Shown: positions 7,753 to 16,270, numbered from the stretch's first letter. The stretch is 32,644 nt of DNA from JBNJDW01 sp051745265 (GCA_051745265.1 JBNJDW010000002.1:1-32644); one strand, 5' to 3'. The notes: generated from the letters alone by a model not told the origin. Made by a program: numbers and translations.

Positions 7753-9057
7753 GTGCGTATTTTTATGTTTTTAGTTTTGTTCCTGGTTTTCACGCCGCCT
7801 GCGTTGGCTGCGGAGGACCCTTATATCTGCCCGATGCACCCGCATATCAGCGGTGAAGAAGGGGACGATTGTCCGATCTGTGGTATGTCGCTGGTCCCTA
7901 AAACCGATGAAACCCCGGTTGAAGAGGGGCCTGATGCGCATGCCGATCATCAGGACCATACGGACCATACGGACCATACGGACCATACGGATCATAATGC
8001 TGATACCGATGCTGCGAATGAAGATGCGGCGAAGGACGAAGGATTTCAAATTGATCCGTCTTATGTGCAGGCGTTGGGCGTGAAGTCCGGCGAGGTCCGT
8101 CATCATGAATTTGGCCGCAATATTCGCGCCTTTGGCGCGCTTGCCGCCAATACCCGGCTTGAGCATGCCGTTAATGTCCGGACCAATGGCTGGATTGTGG
8201 ATCTGGCGGCAGATGCGGTGGGCGATACGGTTAAAAAAGGCGATCTGTTATTCAGTTATTACAGTCCTGATCTGATGTCGGCGCAGACAGATTTTGTCAA
8301 TGCCAGGCGGGCGCGAAACCCTGAACAGCGTTTGCGCCTGTATGGTATGACCGATAAAGCCATTGCCGATGTGCGCAAAAAAGGCCAGTTTCTGGAGCAA
8401 ACGCCTTTTTATGCTCCGGCAGATGGTACCGTAACGGCGCTTGATGTTCGTAAGGGCGCCTATGTGAATGAAGGGGGCCGGGTCTTAAGCTTGCAGGACT
8501 TTTCCAAATTATGGGTCAATGTTGCAGTACCCGTGCGCGATGTTCAGTTTTTGAATACCGAAACACCGGCAGAGATCACCCTGCCTGAAACGGGCGAGAC
8601 TTATACAAGCAAGATTGATTTTATTCACCCCCTTAATGATCCGGAAAGCCGGACAACAACCGTCCGGCTGATCCTGGATAATCCAGAAGGTCAATTAAGA
8701 CCGGACACCTATGTCGATGCCGTGTTTAAGCCCGGCGTTCAATCCCGGCTGGCGGTTCCGGTCGAGGCGGTTCTTTACAGCAGTGAAGGGGCCTATGTGA
8801 TCGAACAACTGGGCGATGGTCGCTTTAGACCGGTGATGGTCGAAACAGGCATCACGGCAGAGGGCATGACGGAAATTACCGAAGGCCTGAATCACGGCCA
8901 GCAGATTGTCACCTCCGGCCAGTTTATGCTGGATGCTGAAAGCAGCCTGCGCGGTGGGATGGCCGCGATGGGCCATGATCATGGCGGTGACGATATGGAG
9001 GATATGGATATGACACCACAAGAAACACAGGAAGGTCAGGGACATGACCAGCACTGA
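7753..9057 (+). CDS. cusB: CusB-like RND periplasmic adaptor with heavy-metal-binding domain
   Basis: A 434-residue membrane-fusion protein of the HME-type copper/silver efflux family. A signal peptide (1-20) is followed by a metal-binding domain at 24-50, YICPMHP ... CPICGM. A His/Asp-rich linker with DHT repeated (65-82) comes next, then the adaptor core: lipoyl/barrel-sandwich halves ('TNGWIVDLAADAVGDTVKKG', 'FYAPADGTVTALDVRKGAYV'), beta-barrel and membrane-proximal domains. The C-terminus is again His/Met/Asp-rich (MGHDHGGDDMEDMDM), fitting metal capture in the periplasm. GTG 7753 is chosen because AAAGGAG precedes it by 8 bases and the signal peptide begins there. The stop overlaps the cusA start by 14 bases. 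No CusC/TolC-type outer-membrane gene is adjacent. Confidence 0.9.
   Translation: MRIFMFLVLFLVFTPPALAAEDPYICPMHPHISGEEGDDCPICGMSLVPKTDETPVEEGPDAHADHQDHTDHTDHTDHTDHNADTDAANEDAAKDEGFQIDPSYVQALGVKSGEVRHHEFGRNIRAFGALAANTRLEHAVNVRTNGWIVDLAADAVGDTVKKGDLLFSYYSPDLMSAQTDFVNARRARNPEQRLRLYGMTDKAIADVRKKGQFLEQTPFYAPADGTVTALDVRKGAYVNEGGRVLSLQDFSKLWVNVAVPVRDVQFLNTETPAEITLPETGETYTSKIDFIHPLNDPESRTTTVRLILDNPEGQLRPDTYVDAVFKPGVQSRLAVPVEAVLYSSEGAYVIEQLGDGRFRPVMVETGITAEGMTEITEGLNHGQQIVTSGQFMLDAESSLRGGMAAMGHDHGGDDMEDMDMTPQETQEGQGHDQH
7954..7989 (+). repeat. Four perfect 9-bp tandem repeats in cusB encoding Asp-His-Thr
   Basis: The unit GACCATACG is repeated four times without a mismatch, followed by a diverged fifth unit (GATCATAAT, 7990-7998). 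In frame it encodes DHT units within a His/Asp-rich linker. Exact in-frame triplets of codons can expand or contract without a frameshift, so linker length and metal-ligand number could vary between strains. Confidence 0.9.
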
Positions 9058-12000
9058 TCATCTGAAAGATCCGTCCACCAGTATTGCCGCCAGAATTATT
9101 GACTGGTCGGTTAATAACCGTTTTTTTGTAATATTGGGGGCGCTGGCCTTATTGGCCGCGGGGCTTTTGTCACTGGATAAAACACCGCTGGATGCGATCC
9201 CGGATCTGTCGGATACGCAAGTGATTATCCGGACGGAATGGCCGGGGCAGGCCCCGCAGGTGGTCGAGGATCAAGTCACTTTTCCCTTATCAACACAGAT
9301 GTTATCGGTGCCCAAAACCAAAGCGGTGCGCGGCTATTCGATGTTTGGCACCAGTTTTGTCTATATCGTTTTTGAAGATGATGTTGATATGTACTGGGCC
9401 CGCAGCCGGGTGCTGGAATCCTTATCGCAGGTCAGGGGAACATTGCCTGAAGGCACGGCACCGGCCCTTGGCCCCGATGCGACGGGTGTTGGCTGGGTGT
9501 TTCAATATGCCTTATATGACCGGACGGGTCAGCATGATCTGGCGGATTTGCGCAGTCTGCAGGACTGGTTTATCCGCTATGAACTGGCCACGGTTGAGGG
9601 TGTGGCTGAAATTGCCTCTGTCGGCGGTTTTGTTAAAGAATATCAGGTAAAAATTGATCCCAATAAGCTGCGGGCCTTTGATGTTGGTTTGCAGCGTGTG
9701 ATCGATGCGGTGCGCAGCGCCAATCAGGAAACCGGTGGCCGAACATTGGAAATGGCCGAGAGCGAATATATGATCCGCTCCCTCGGTTATATTGAAGCCC
9801 CCGAAGATTTGCGGCAGGTGGTTTTAAAAAGTGATCAGGGCGTTCCCATCACCGTGGGTGATGTCGCCCGGGTGGTCGAAGGCCCGGCACTGCGCCGCGG
9901 CATTGCCGAGCTGAATGGCATGGGCGAAGCTGTTGGCGGCATCGTTGTCATGCGCCCCGGATCGAATGCCCCGCAGGTGATTGACGATGTTAAAGCCCGG
10001 CTTGAAACTATAAAACAAGGCCTGCCCGAAGGGGTCGAAATTAAAACCGTTTATGACCGCAGCGAACTGATTAAAGGCGCGGTCGGTTATCTGCAAGGCA
10101 AATTGATTGAAGAGGGGCTGATCGTCGCCTTTATCACATTGCTGTTTTTACTGCATATCCGCAGCATGCTGGTGGCGATTATCACCATCCCGCTGGGGAT
10201 TCTGGCGGCTTTTGTCGTTATGTCACTGCAGGGCATTACGGTGAATATTATGTCGCTGGGCGGGATTGCCATTGCCATTGGTACGATGGTCGATGCCTCG
10301 CTGGTGATGGTTGAAAATACCCATTATCGTTTATCGGCCTTGTCCAAAAATGCCGGACAAAAAGAACGGCGGGCGGCGATGATGGCGGCGATGAAAGAGG
10401 TCGGGCCGGGATTATTCTTTTCCCTGTTGATTATCACAGTGTCTTTCCTGCCGGTCTTTGCCTTGACCGGACAATCAGCGCGGTTGTTTTCACCGCTGGC
10501 CTATACCAACATTTATGCGATGGCAGCGGCCAGCCTGTTGGCTGTGACGTTAGTGCCGGTGCTGGTGATGTATCTGGTCCGTGGCCGTATCCGGCGTGAG
10601 GATGAAAATCCGCTTAACCGTTTTCTGGCCTTTTTGTATAAACCGGCCTTAAATCTGGTGCTGCGCTGGCGCGGGCTGACGGTTATTATTGCGCTTATCG
10701 TACTGGTCAGCACCGCCTTACCGCTGAAGAAACTGGGCAGTGAATTCATGCCGCCGCTTTATGAGGGGGGCTTATTATATATGCCGATGACATTGCCCGG
10801 CGTCTCAACGGCCAAGGCGCGGGAAATTCTGCAGGTGACCAATCGTCAACTGATGACTGTTCCTGAAGTCGAACATGTTTTCGGTAAGGCGGGGCGCTCG
10901 GATTCAGCGACTGATCCGGCGCCGCTGGCAATGATTGAAACCTGGGTTGAATTAAAGCCAAGATCCGAATGGCGGCCGGGCATGACCCCTGAAAAACTGA
11001 TTGCCGATATGAATAAACGGGTCAGCCTGCCGGGGATGATGAACAGCTGGGGCTATCCGATTAAAATCCGTCTTGATATGCTGACAACCGGTATTCGGAC
11101 ACCTGTGGGGATCAAGATCGCTGGCGATGATCTGGATGTTATTGATCAGATCGCCAAAGATGTTGAAACTCAGGCCCGTGATGTTCCGGGGACGCGCAGC
11201 GCCATTGCTGACCGGGTTGTCGGCGGTAAATACATCGAAATCGACCCCAAACGCCGTGAAATTGCCCGCCACGGGCTGGCGCTGGCCACGGTCCAGCAGG
11301 TGATCCAGACCGCCATGGGCGGTATGGCCCTTGATCAGGCGATTGAGGGGCGGGAGCGTTATCCGATTATGCTGCGTTATGACCGGCCCTTCCGCGAACA
11401 TATTTCTGATCTGGACAATATTCTGGTACCGACCCCGGCGGGGGCGCATATTCCGCTGGCCGATCTGGCGGAAATCCGCATTGCGGATGGTCCGGCGATG
11501 ATTAAATCCGAAGATGCGCGGCTGAATGGCTGGGTGTTTGTGGATATTGAAGACCGTGATCTCGGGTCTTTTGTTGCCGAGCTTCAGACTGAACTTGCCG
11601 CACTGGAACTGCCGCAGGGTTACAGCCTTAAAATTTCCGGCCAGTTTGAACAGATGCAGGACGCCAATGAAAGGCTGCGCATTGCCATTCCGGCAACGCT
11701 GTTTATCATTCTGACGCTTTTATATATACATTACGGGCGCTGGGATCGGCCCTTACTGATTATCACGGCTGTGCCTTTTGCTGTGACCGGCGGTATCTGG
11801 TTTATATGGCTGGGCGGTTATAACCTGTCGGTGGCGGTTGCGGTTGGCTTTATTGCGTTGGCCGGGGTTGCCGTAGAAACGGCGATCGTCACGATATTGT
11901 TTATTGATCAGCGTATGCGTGAAAATCCGCCAAAACTGCAAAGCGATCTGCTCGACAATGTCCGCTGGGGGGCTTTGTCGCGCTTGCGGCCCAATCTGAT

Positions 12001-12208
12001 GACGGCCTTGACGATTATTCTGGGCCTGTTGCCGATCTTTATTGTTGAAGGTCCGGGGTCGGATGTCATGCGGCGGATTGCCCTGCCTATGGTTGGCGGT
12101 ATGGCCAGTGCCCTGATCATGTCGCTTATTCTGTTGCCGGTTTTATATGCGGTCTATTTACAATGGAAGCTTAAACTGCCCGCGACAACAGAAAAGGCCA
12201 AGAGCTGA
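9044..12208 (+). CDS. cusA: CusA-like heavy-metal efflux RND pump
   Basis: A 1054-residue inner-membrane proton-driven pump of the HME-RND family (Cu+/Ag+ or similar ion). Features of the family are a first helix at about 23-45, a porter segment starting TPLDAIPDLSDTQVIIRTEWPG, and the core helix 'GIAIAIGTMVDASLVMVENTH' with the proton-relay aspartate. The two-fold repeat shows a second periplasmic half ('LGSEFMPPLYEGGLLYMP') and the C-terminal helix bundle ending LLPVLYAVYL. Length is normal for CusA/CzcA. The Cu/Ag rather than Zn/Co assignment rests mainly on the adaptor's Cys/Met/His domains and is not certain. It overlaps cusB by 14 bases and ends just before a strong terminator. Confidence 0.92.
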   Translation: MTSTDHLKDPSTSIAARIIDWSVNNRFFVILGALALLAAGLLSLDKTPLDAIPDLSDTQVIIRTEWPGQAPQVVEDQVTFPLSTQMLSVPKTKAVRGYSMFGTSFVYIVFEDDVDMYWARSRVLESLSQVRGTLPEGTAPALGPDATGVGWVFQYALYDRTGQHDLADLRSLQDWFIRYELATVEGVAEIASVGGFVKEYQVKIDPNKLRAFDVGLQRVIDAVRSANQETGGRTLEMAESEYMIRSLGYIEAPEDLRQVVLKSDQGVPITVGDVARVVEGPALRRGIAELNGMGEAVGGIVVMRPGSNAPQVIDDVKARLETIKQGLPEGVEIKTVYDRSELIKGAVGYLQGKLIEEGLIVAFITLLFLLHIRSMLVAIITIPLGILAAFVVMSLQGITVNIMSLGGIAIAIGTMVDASLVMVENTHYRLSALSKNAGQKERRAAMMAAMKEVGPGLFFSLLIITVSFLPVFALTGQSARLFSPLAYTNIYAMAAASLLAVTLVPVLVMYLVRGRIRREDENPLNRFLAFLYKPALNLVLRWRGLTVIIALIVLVSTALPLKKLGSEFMPPLYEGGLLYMPMTLPGVSTAKAREILQVTNRQLMTVPEVEHVFGKAGRSDSATDPAPLAMIETWVELKPRSEWRPGMTPEKLIADMNKRVSLPGMMNSWGYPIKIRLDMLTTGIRTPVGIKIAGDDLDVIDQIAKDVETQARDVPGTRSAIADRVVGGKYIEIDPKRREIARHGLALATVQQVIQTAMGGMALDQAIEGRERYPIMLRYDRPFREHISDLDNILVPTPAGAHIPLADLAEIRIADGPAMIKSEDARLNGWVFVDIEDRDLGSFVAELQTELAALELPQGYSLKISGQFEQMQDANERLRIAIPATLFIILTLLYIHYGRWDRPLLIITAVPFAVTGGIWFIWLGGYNLSVAVAVGFIALAGVAVETAIVTILFIDQRMRENPPKLQSDLLDNVRWGALSRLRPNLMTALTIILGLLPIFIVEGPGSDVMRRIALPMVGGMASALIMSLILLPVLYAVYLQWKLKLPATTEKAKS

Positions 12209-12216
12209 GTAAAAGA

Positions 12217-12256
12217 AAAGGCCGGCACAGATTATCCCGTGCCGGCCTTTTTATTT
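12217..12256. terminator. Bidirectional rho-independent terminator
   Basis: A perfect 12-bp stem, AAAGGCCGGCAC (12217-12228) with GTGCCGGCCTTT (12239-12250), has a 10-base loop. On the plus strand it runs into TTTTTATTT; on the minus strand it is followed by TTTTCTTTT. It sits between the convergent cusA and aminotransferase genes and should stop both transcripts. Confidence 0.92.
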
Positions 12257-12272
12257 AGCAGAGTCTGGATGC

Positions 12273-13682
12273 TTAGGCGGCATCCCAGACTTTTTCGCGG
12301 ATCAGTTCATCTGAAACACGGTCGATGGCGGTTTTGGCTTTACCAACAATAGTATCAACGTCTTCTTTGGTGATACACAGCGGTGGAGAGAAGCCAAGAA
12401 TATCGCCATGCGGCATAGCGCGGGCAATCATGCCTTCTTCCAGGCAGGCGTTTGATATGCGGGCACCGACTTTCAGTGTTTTATCAAAGCATTCCTTGGT
12501 GTCCCGGTTGGCGACAAATTCAATGGCTGCCATCATACCAACGCCGCGGACTTCACCGACCAATGGGTTCTGGGCAAAGGTTTCCTGCATGCGCTGCTGA
12601 AGATAACCACCGACATCGCGGGAGTTACCGGGCAGGTCTTCACGCTCAACAATATCCAGTACGGCATTTGCGGCCGCAGCGCCAAGCGGATGGCCTGTAT
12701 AGGTGTAACCATGCGGGAACATACCGGCGACATCGGAGCCCTGTTTCAGCACATCGCTGACTTTCTTGGAGACAATCGCCCCGGACAGCGGCACATAAGC
12801 ACTGGTCAGGCCTTTGGCAATGGTGATCAGGTCAGGTTCGATGTTGTATTTGGTGGCACCGAACATTTCACCTGTGCGGCCAAAGCCGGTGATGACTTCA
12901 TCACAGATCAGCAGGATGTCGTATTTCTTCAGGACCGGCTGGATGGCTTCCCAGTAGCCTTCCGGTGGCGGGGTGATGCCGCCTGTACCCAGAACCGGTT
13001 CAGCAATAAAGCCGCCGATTGTATCCGGGCCTTCGGCCAGAATCATGTCTTCGAGTTCCTGTGCCCGGCGCTTGGAGAATTCAAGCTCGGTCTCACCCGG
13101 TTTGGCATTGTGGTAATAATGCGGTGATCCGGTATGCAGGATCGGTTTGGTCGGCTGATCAAACAGCGTGTGATAGATCGGCAGACCGGTCAGGCTGCCT
13201 GAAATGATTGACGAGCCGTGATAGCCGCGTTCGCGGGAAATTATCTTTTTCTTTTCCGGCTTGCCGATGACATTGTGATAATACCAGACCAGCTTGACTT
13301 GCGTTTCGTTGGCGTCTGAACCGGACATGCCGTAGAAAATGCGCTCCATATTGCCGGGGGCCATTTTACAAATGCGTTCTGACAGGCGGATGATCGGCTC
13401 ATTCGATTGCTGGGCATAGGTGTGGCAATAGGCCAGATCCTTGGCCTGCTTGTAGATAGCATCAGCCACTTCTTCGCGGCCATACCCGATATTCATGCAA
13501 TACAGACCGGCAAAGGCATCAATCAGATTTTTGCCGTTATAATCCTGAATATTCATGCCCTTACCACCGGCAAGAATACGGGGATCGCCGGTTTTGCCTT
13601 CGGAATAATCTTTCAGGACGGTGAACGGGTGAAGTACGTGGTCTTTATCGGCTTGGGCCAGTTTTTCGAAATCAGATGTCAT
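12273..13682 (-). CDS. doeD: Class III (omega) aminotransferase, DoeD-like
   Basis: A 469-residue PLP enzyme of aminotransferase class III. Visible motifs: 'YGMSGSDANETQVKL' (117-131, phosphate-binding), 'ICDEVITGFGRTG' (259-271, Asp261 contacting the PLP ring) and 'DLITIAKGLTSAYVPLSG' (284-301) with Lys290 as the Schiff-base lysine. The N-terminus 'DHVLHPFTVLKDY' is typical of omega-aminotransferases such as DoeD and beta-alanine:pyruvate transaminases. In its operon (deacetylase, EctC, Lrp, aldehyde dehydrogenase) the likeliest role is removal of the gamma-amino group of L-2,4-diaminobutyrate to give aspartate semialdehyde. GABA or beta-alanine transamination is an alternative the sequence does not exclude. 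It is the last gene, 41 bp after the dehydrogenase. Confidence 0.8.
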   Translation of the reverse strand: MTSDFEKLAQADKDHVLHPFTVLKDYSEGKTGDPRILAGGKGMNIQDYNGKNLIDAFAGLYCMNIGYGREEVADAIYKQAKDLAYCHTYAQQSNEPIIRLSERICKMAPGNMERIFYGMSGSDANETQVKLVWYYHNVIGKPEKKKIISRERGYHGSSIISGSLTGLPIYHTLFDQPTKPILHTGSPHYYHNAKPGETELEFSKRRAQELEDMILAEGPDTIGGFIAEPVLGTGGITPPPEGYWEAIQPVLKKYDILLICDEVITGFGRTGEMFGATKYNIEPDLITIAKGLTSAYVPLSGAIVSKKVSDVLKQGSDVAGMFPHGYTYTGHPLGAAAANAVLDIVEREDLPGNSRDVGGYLQQRMQETFAQNPLVGEVRGVGMMAAIEFVANRDTKECFDKTLKVGARISNACLEEGMIARAMPHGDILGFSPPLCITKEDVDTIVGKAKTAIDRVSDELIREKVWDAA

Positions 13683-13723
13683 GTTGTTTTCCTTTTCTCT
13701 CTCTTCTCTTTTGTGTGTTGATG

Positions 13724-15220
13724 TTACGCCCTGGCGTCAAGATTGCCAAGACAGATATATTTAATTTCCATGTAATCATCGAGGCCGTAATGCGATCCTT
13801 CACGACCCAGCCCGGATTGCTTGAAACCGCCAAACGGGATGGCAGATCCGGTGAATTTTGGCGTGTTCACGCCGACCATGCCGTAATCAAGCGCATTGCT
13901 GACACGGTGGCACCGGCCAATGTCATTGCTGTAGACATAGGCGGCAAGCCCGTATTCGCTGTCATTGGCCGCTTTTATCACATCGGCTTCATCAGAAAAA
14001 CGTATCAGCGCGGCGACCGGGCCGAAGGTTTCTTCGTGATAGATTTTCATCTCGGGCGTGACATCGCCAAGGACGGTGGCTTTGTAAAACAGCCCGCCTT
14101 TTTCATGGCGTTCGCCGCCGGTCAAAAGTTTGGCGCCTTTATCAAGCGCATCTTTGACATGTTCTTCGCATTTCAAAACGGCGCTTTCATTCATCAGCGG
14201 CCCCAGATCAGCGCCCTCGACAAGCCCGTCATCCATTTTCATTGCGGCTGTACCGGCGGTGAATTTTTCTGCAAATTCATCATAGATCGCGTCATGGACA
14301 TAGATGCGGTTGGCGGCAAGGCAGTCCTGCCCCGTGGTTGCGAATTTTGCGCCGATGGCACCCGGGATCACCAGATCCATATCACAGTCATCAAAAGCAA
14401 TAAACGGTGCATGACCGCCCAGCTCCATCGACATTTTCTTGACCGTATCGGCAGATTGTTTCAACAGAATACGGCCAACTTCGGTTGAGCCGGTAAAGCT
14501 GATCTTGCGGACTGTTGTGCTGTCACACAGGGTGCCGCCGATCGTCGGGCCATCACCGGTGATGACGGAGAATACGCCTTTGGGTACGCCGGCCTGCTCG
14601 CCCAGCACCGCAAGGGCCAGTGCCGAATACGGTGTTTCAGAGGCCGGACGGACAACCATGGTACAGCCGGCGGCCAGCGCCGCGCCGGCTTTGCGGGTGA
14701 TCATCGCCGATGGAAAATTCCATGGCGTGATGGCAGCGGTAACACCGACGGGATGTTTACTGACCAGCATTTGAGAATGTTGAAGATGGGTTGGGATGGT
14801 ATCGCCATAGGCGCGTTTGGCTTCCTCACCAAACCATTCAAAGAAGCTTAAGGCATAGTCAACCTCACCGCGGGATTCATTTAACGGCTTGCCTTGCTCC
14901 AGCGTCATAATCAGGGCGAGGTCTTCTTTGTTATCAAGCATCAGATCTGCCCAGCGGCGCAGGATACGGCCACGGTCTTTGGCCAGCATTGTCGACCAGT
15001 CTGCAAAGGCATCATCGGCGGCCTTGATGGCGTCTTCCGTTTCCGTCTTGCCAAAATCGGGCACCTGTCCCAGCAGGCTACCGTCAGACGGATTGGTCAC
15101 ATCGATTGCTTTTGCGCCTGTTTTCCATTGGCCATTGATATAAGCGGCTTCGCGGAAGAGGGCCTTGTTTTTAATAAGGTCAACCAGATTTACGGTCTCC
15201 GTTTTCTTGTGCGTTTGCAT
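13724..15220 (-). CDS. doeC: NAD(P)+-dependent aldehyde dehydrogenase, DoeC/GabD-like
   Basis: A 498-residue aldehyde dehydrogenase. 'TPWNFP' (165-170) and 'SFTGSTEVGR' (241-250) form the cofactor pocket; 'MELGGHAPF' contains the general base Glu266; 'GQDCLAANR' contains the nucleophile Cys300. The closest general pattern is succinate-semialdehyde dehydrogenase GabD and ectoine-pathway DoeC, which oxidises aspartate semialdehyde to aspartate. The family's usual KPA at the cofactor-ribose site is RPA here ('VVRPASETPYSA', Arg191). The start is supported by AAAGAGG six bases before the ATG. It lies downstream of the lrp-type gene across a 143-bp gap with inverted repeats and 41 bp before the aminotransferase, so these two genes probably share a transcript. 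Confidence 0.82.
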   Translation of the reverse strand: MQTHKKTETVNLVDLIKNKALFREAAYINGQWKTGAKAIDVTNPSDGSLLGQVPDFGKTETEDAIKAADDAFADWSTMLAKDRGRILRRWADLMLDNKEDLALIMTLEQGKPLNESRGEVDYALSFFEWFGEEAKRAYGDTIPTHLQHSQMLVSKHPVGVTAAITPWNFPSAMITRKAGAALAAGCTMVVRPASETPYSALALAVLGEQAGVPKGVFSVITGDGPTIGGTLCDSTTVRKISFTGSTEVGRILLKQSADTVKKMSMELGGHAPFIAFDDCDMDLVIPGAIGAKFATTGQDCLAANRIYVHDAIYDEFAEKFTAGTAAMKMDDGLVEGADLGPLMNESAVLKCEEHVKDALDKGAKLLTGGERHEKGGLFYKATVLGDVTPEMKIYHEETFGPVAALIRFSDEADVIKAANDSEYGLAAYVYSNDIGRCHRVSNALDYGMVGVNTPKFTGSAIPFGGFKQSGLGREGSHYGLDDYMEIKYICLGNLDARA

Positions 15221-15302
15221 AGGGGCCTCTTTTTCTTTTGATCGTTTTCTAATGCAAGGAGTGTGTCACAAATAATACAAAAAATCTCACTGAACATCAG
15301 CC

Positions 15303-15354
15303 ATATTACCGCATATAATTCGGTAATATAGATTTTCTATAGAATTATATGCGG
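15303..15354. promoter_or_regulatory. Two interlocking inverted repeats between lrp-type and doeC-like genes
   Basis: Repeat A is a perfect 9-bp pair, ATATTACCG (15303-15311) and CGGTAATAT (15321-15329), around a 9-base spacer. Repeat B is a perfect 13-bp pair, CCGCATATAATTC (15309-15321) and GAATTATATGCGG (15342-15354). It encloses a further 6-bp pair TATAGA/TCTATA (15327-15332, 15336-15341). A and B share bases, so as RNA they are mutually exclusive hairpins; as DNA they look like overlapping dimer sites. The neighbouring Lrp/AsnC regulator is the obvious candidate to bind. No T-run directly follows in the minus direction, so it is not a plain terminator. Confidence 0.6.
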
Positions 15355-15363
15355 GGAATAGAC

Positions 15364-15849
15364 TTATGCGCTGTCAAAAAAGCGATCAACCGGATAGGGC
15401 GTTTTTTTAATCTGACGGGTGACAAAATAGGTGAAATAGCGGTCAATACCGGCATTGCTGTTCAGCAGCTGGTCCATCATCTGCTGGTAATGATTGATGT
15501 CATGCGAGATGAATTTGACAATATAATCAATGCCGCCGCCGACTGCATAGCACTCAATAATTTCGGGCAGTTTGATGACAACATTTTCAAAGCGCTGGAA
15601 GTCTTCCGAATGGTGCTTTTTCAAGGTGATTTCAACCATGATGGTTGAGTGAGGGGTGATTTTTTCAAAATCAATATCGGCAAGATAGCCGCGGATATAG
15701 CCTTCCTGATCCAGCTTTTTATGTCGTTCCAGACAGGCGCTGGGGGACAGGTTAACATGTTCGGCAAGCCGCTGATTGGTAAGGCGGCCATAGCGCTGTA
15801 AAGTTTCGATAATTTTAATATCTATTTTATCAAGCGCCATGGGCCGCAT
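15364..15849 (-). CDS. Lrp/AsnC family transcriptional regulator (DoeX/AsnC-like)
   Basis: A 161-residue regulator. The N-terminal winged helix-turn-helix (about residues 6-62) reads 'LDKIDIKIIETLQRYGRLTN' and 'RLAEHVNLSPSACLERHKKL', and the C-terminal RAM ligand-binding domain spans about 70-150 ('IIECYAVGGGIDYIVKF'). Members sense amino acids and bind DNA as multimers. Within an ectoine/diaminobutyrate operon it corresponds in position to DoeX/AsnC, which responds to pathway intermediates; that ligand is inference. Two starts are possible (ATG 15849 or ATG 15837); GGAG lies 3 or 15 bases upstream respectively, neither ideal. The EctC stop is only 10 bases away, so translation is probably coupled. 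Confidence 0.88.
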   Translation of the reverse strand: MRPMALDKIDIKIIETLQRYGRLTNQRLAEHVNLSPSACLERHKKLDQEGYIRGYLADIDFEKITPHSTIMVEITLKKHHSEDFQRFENVVIKLPEIIECYAVGGGIDYIVKFISHDINHYQQMMDQLLNSNAGIDRYFTYFVTRQIKKTPYPVDRFFDSA

Positions 15850-15859
15850 TTACTCCGTA

Positions 15860-16249
15860 TCAGTCATGGACAACATAGGCGCCGTCTTCGTCATGCACTT
15901 CCTGACCTGTAACCGGCGGGTTAAAGACACAGACCATGCGCATATGCGTGCCCTTGTTGGCGCGCAGAATATGGCGGTCATTCTTGTCCAGCGCATAAAT
16001 CGTTCCCACCGCAAGCGGGTGAATATCCCCCGTGGCCAGGTCTTCGATTTCGCCTTCGCCTTCTATCAGATAGACCGCTTCCAGATGGTGTTTGTACCAC
16101 ATGGTCAGCTCGGCGCCTTCTTTGATGATGGTGTCATGAACGGAATAGCCCATATTATCATCTCTTAACAATAAACGGCGGCTGTTCCAGCCTTCGGTAT
16201 CGACGTCTTTGTCTGTACCGATGATGTCTTCAAGTTTACGTACGAGCAT
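15860..16249 (-). CDS. ectC: L-ectoine synthase (EctC), solitary
   Basis: A 129-residue cupin matching ectoine synthase over its full length. EctC cyclises N-gamma-acetyl-2,4-diaminobutyrate to ectoine in the cytoplasm with iron. Residues reported as important in the family fall at the same positions: Trp21, Arg25, Thr40, Tyr52, His55, metal ligands Glu57, Tyr85 and His93, then after a two-residue insertion Phe109, Pro111, Gly115, Glu117 and His119 in 'VFNPPVTGQEVHDEDGAY'. The enzyme therefore looks active. The partner genes ectA and ectB are absent; its neighbours are an M20 deacetylase 21 bases upstream and an Lrp regulator 10 bases downstream. AAGGAA precedes the ATG. Biosynthetic salvage or reverse (hydrolytic) use are both possible. 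Confidence 0.93.
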   Translation of the reverse strand: MLVRKLEDIIGTDKDVDTEGWNSRRLLLRDDNMGYSVHDTIIKEGAELTMWYKHHLEAVYLIEGEGEIEDLATGDIHPLAVGTIYALDKNDRHILRANKGTHMRMVCVFNPPVTGQEVHDEDGAYVVHD

Positions 16250-16270
16250 GTTTTTTCCTTTTCTGTGTTT

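Noticed and set aside
7954..7989. Short tandem repeats considered as a CRISPR or other array
   Set aside because: Nine-base units without spacers, in frame inside cusB; they are coding repeats.
13676..14488. 270-codon plus-strand frame opposite the aldehyde dehydrogenase gene
   Set aside because: Shadow of the dehydrogenase; the minus strand shows all catalytic motifs.
12273..15220. Reading the aminotransferase and dehydrogenase as a plain GABA (gabT/gabD) operon
   Set aside because: Sequence alone allows it, but the adjoining EctC, M20 deacetylase and Lrp/AsnC genes fit diaminobutyrate/ectoine metabolism better; kept only as an alternative.
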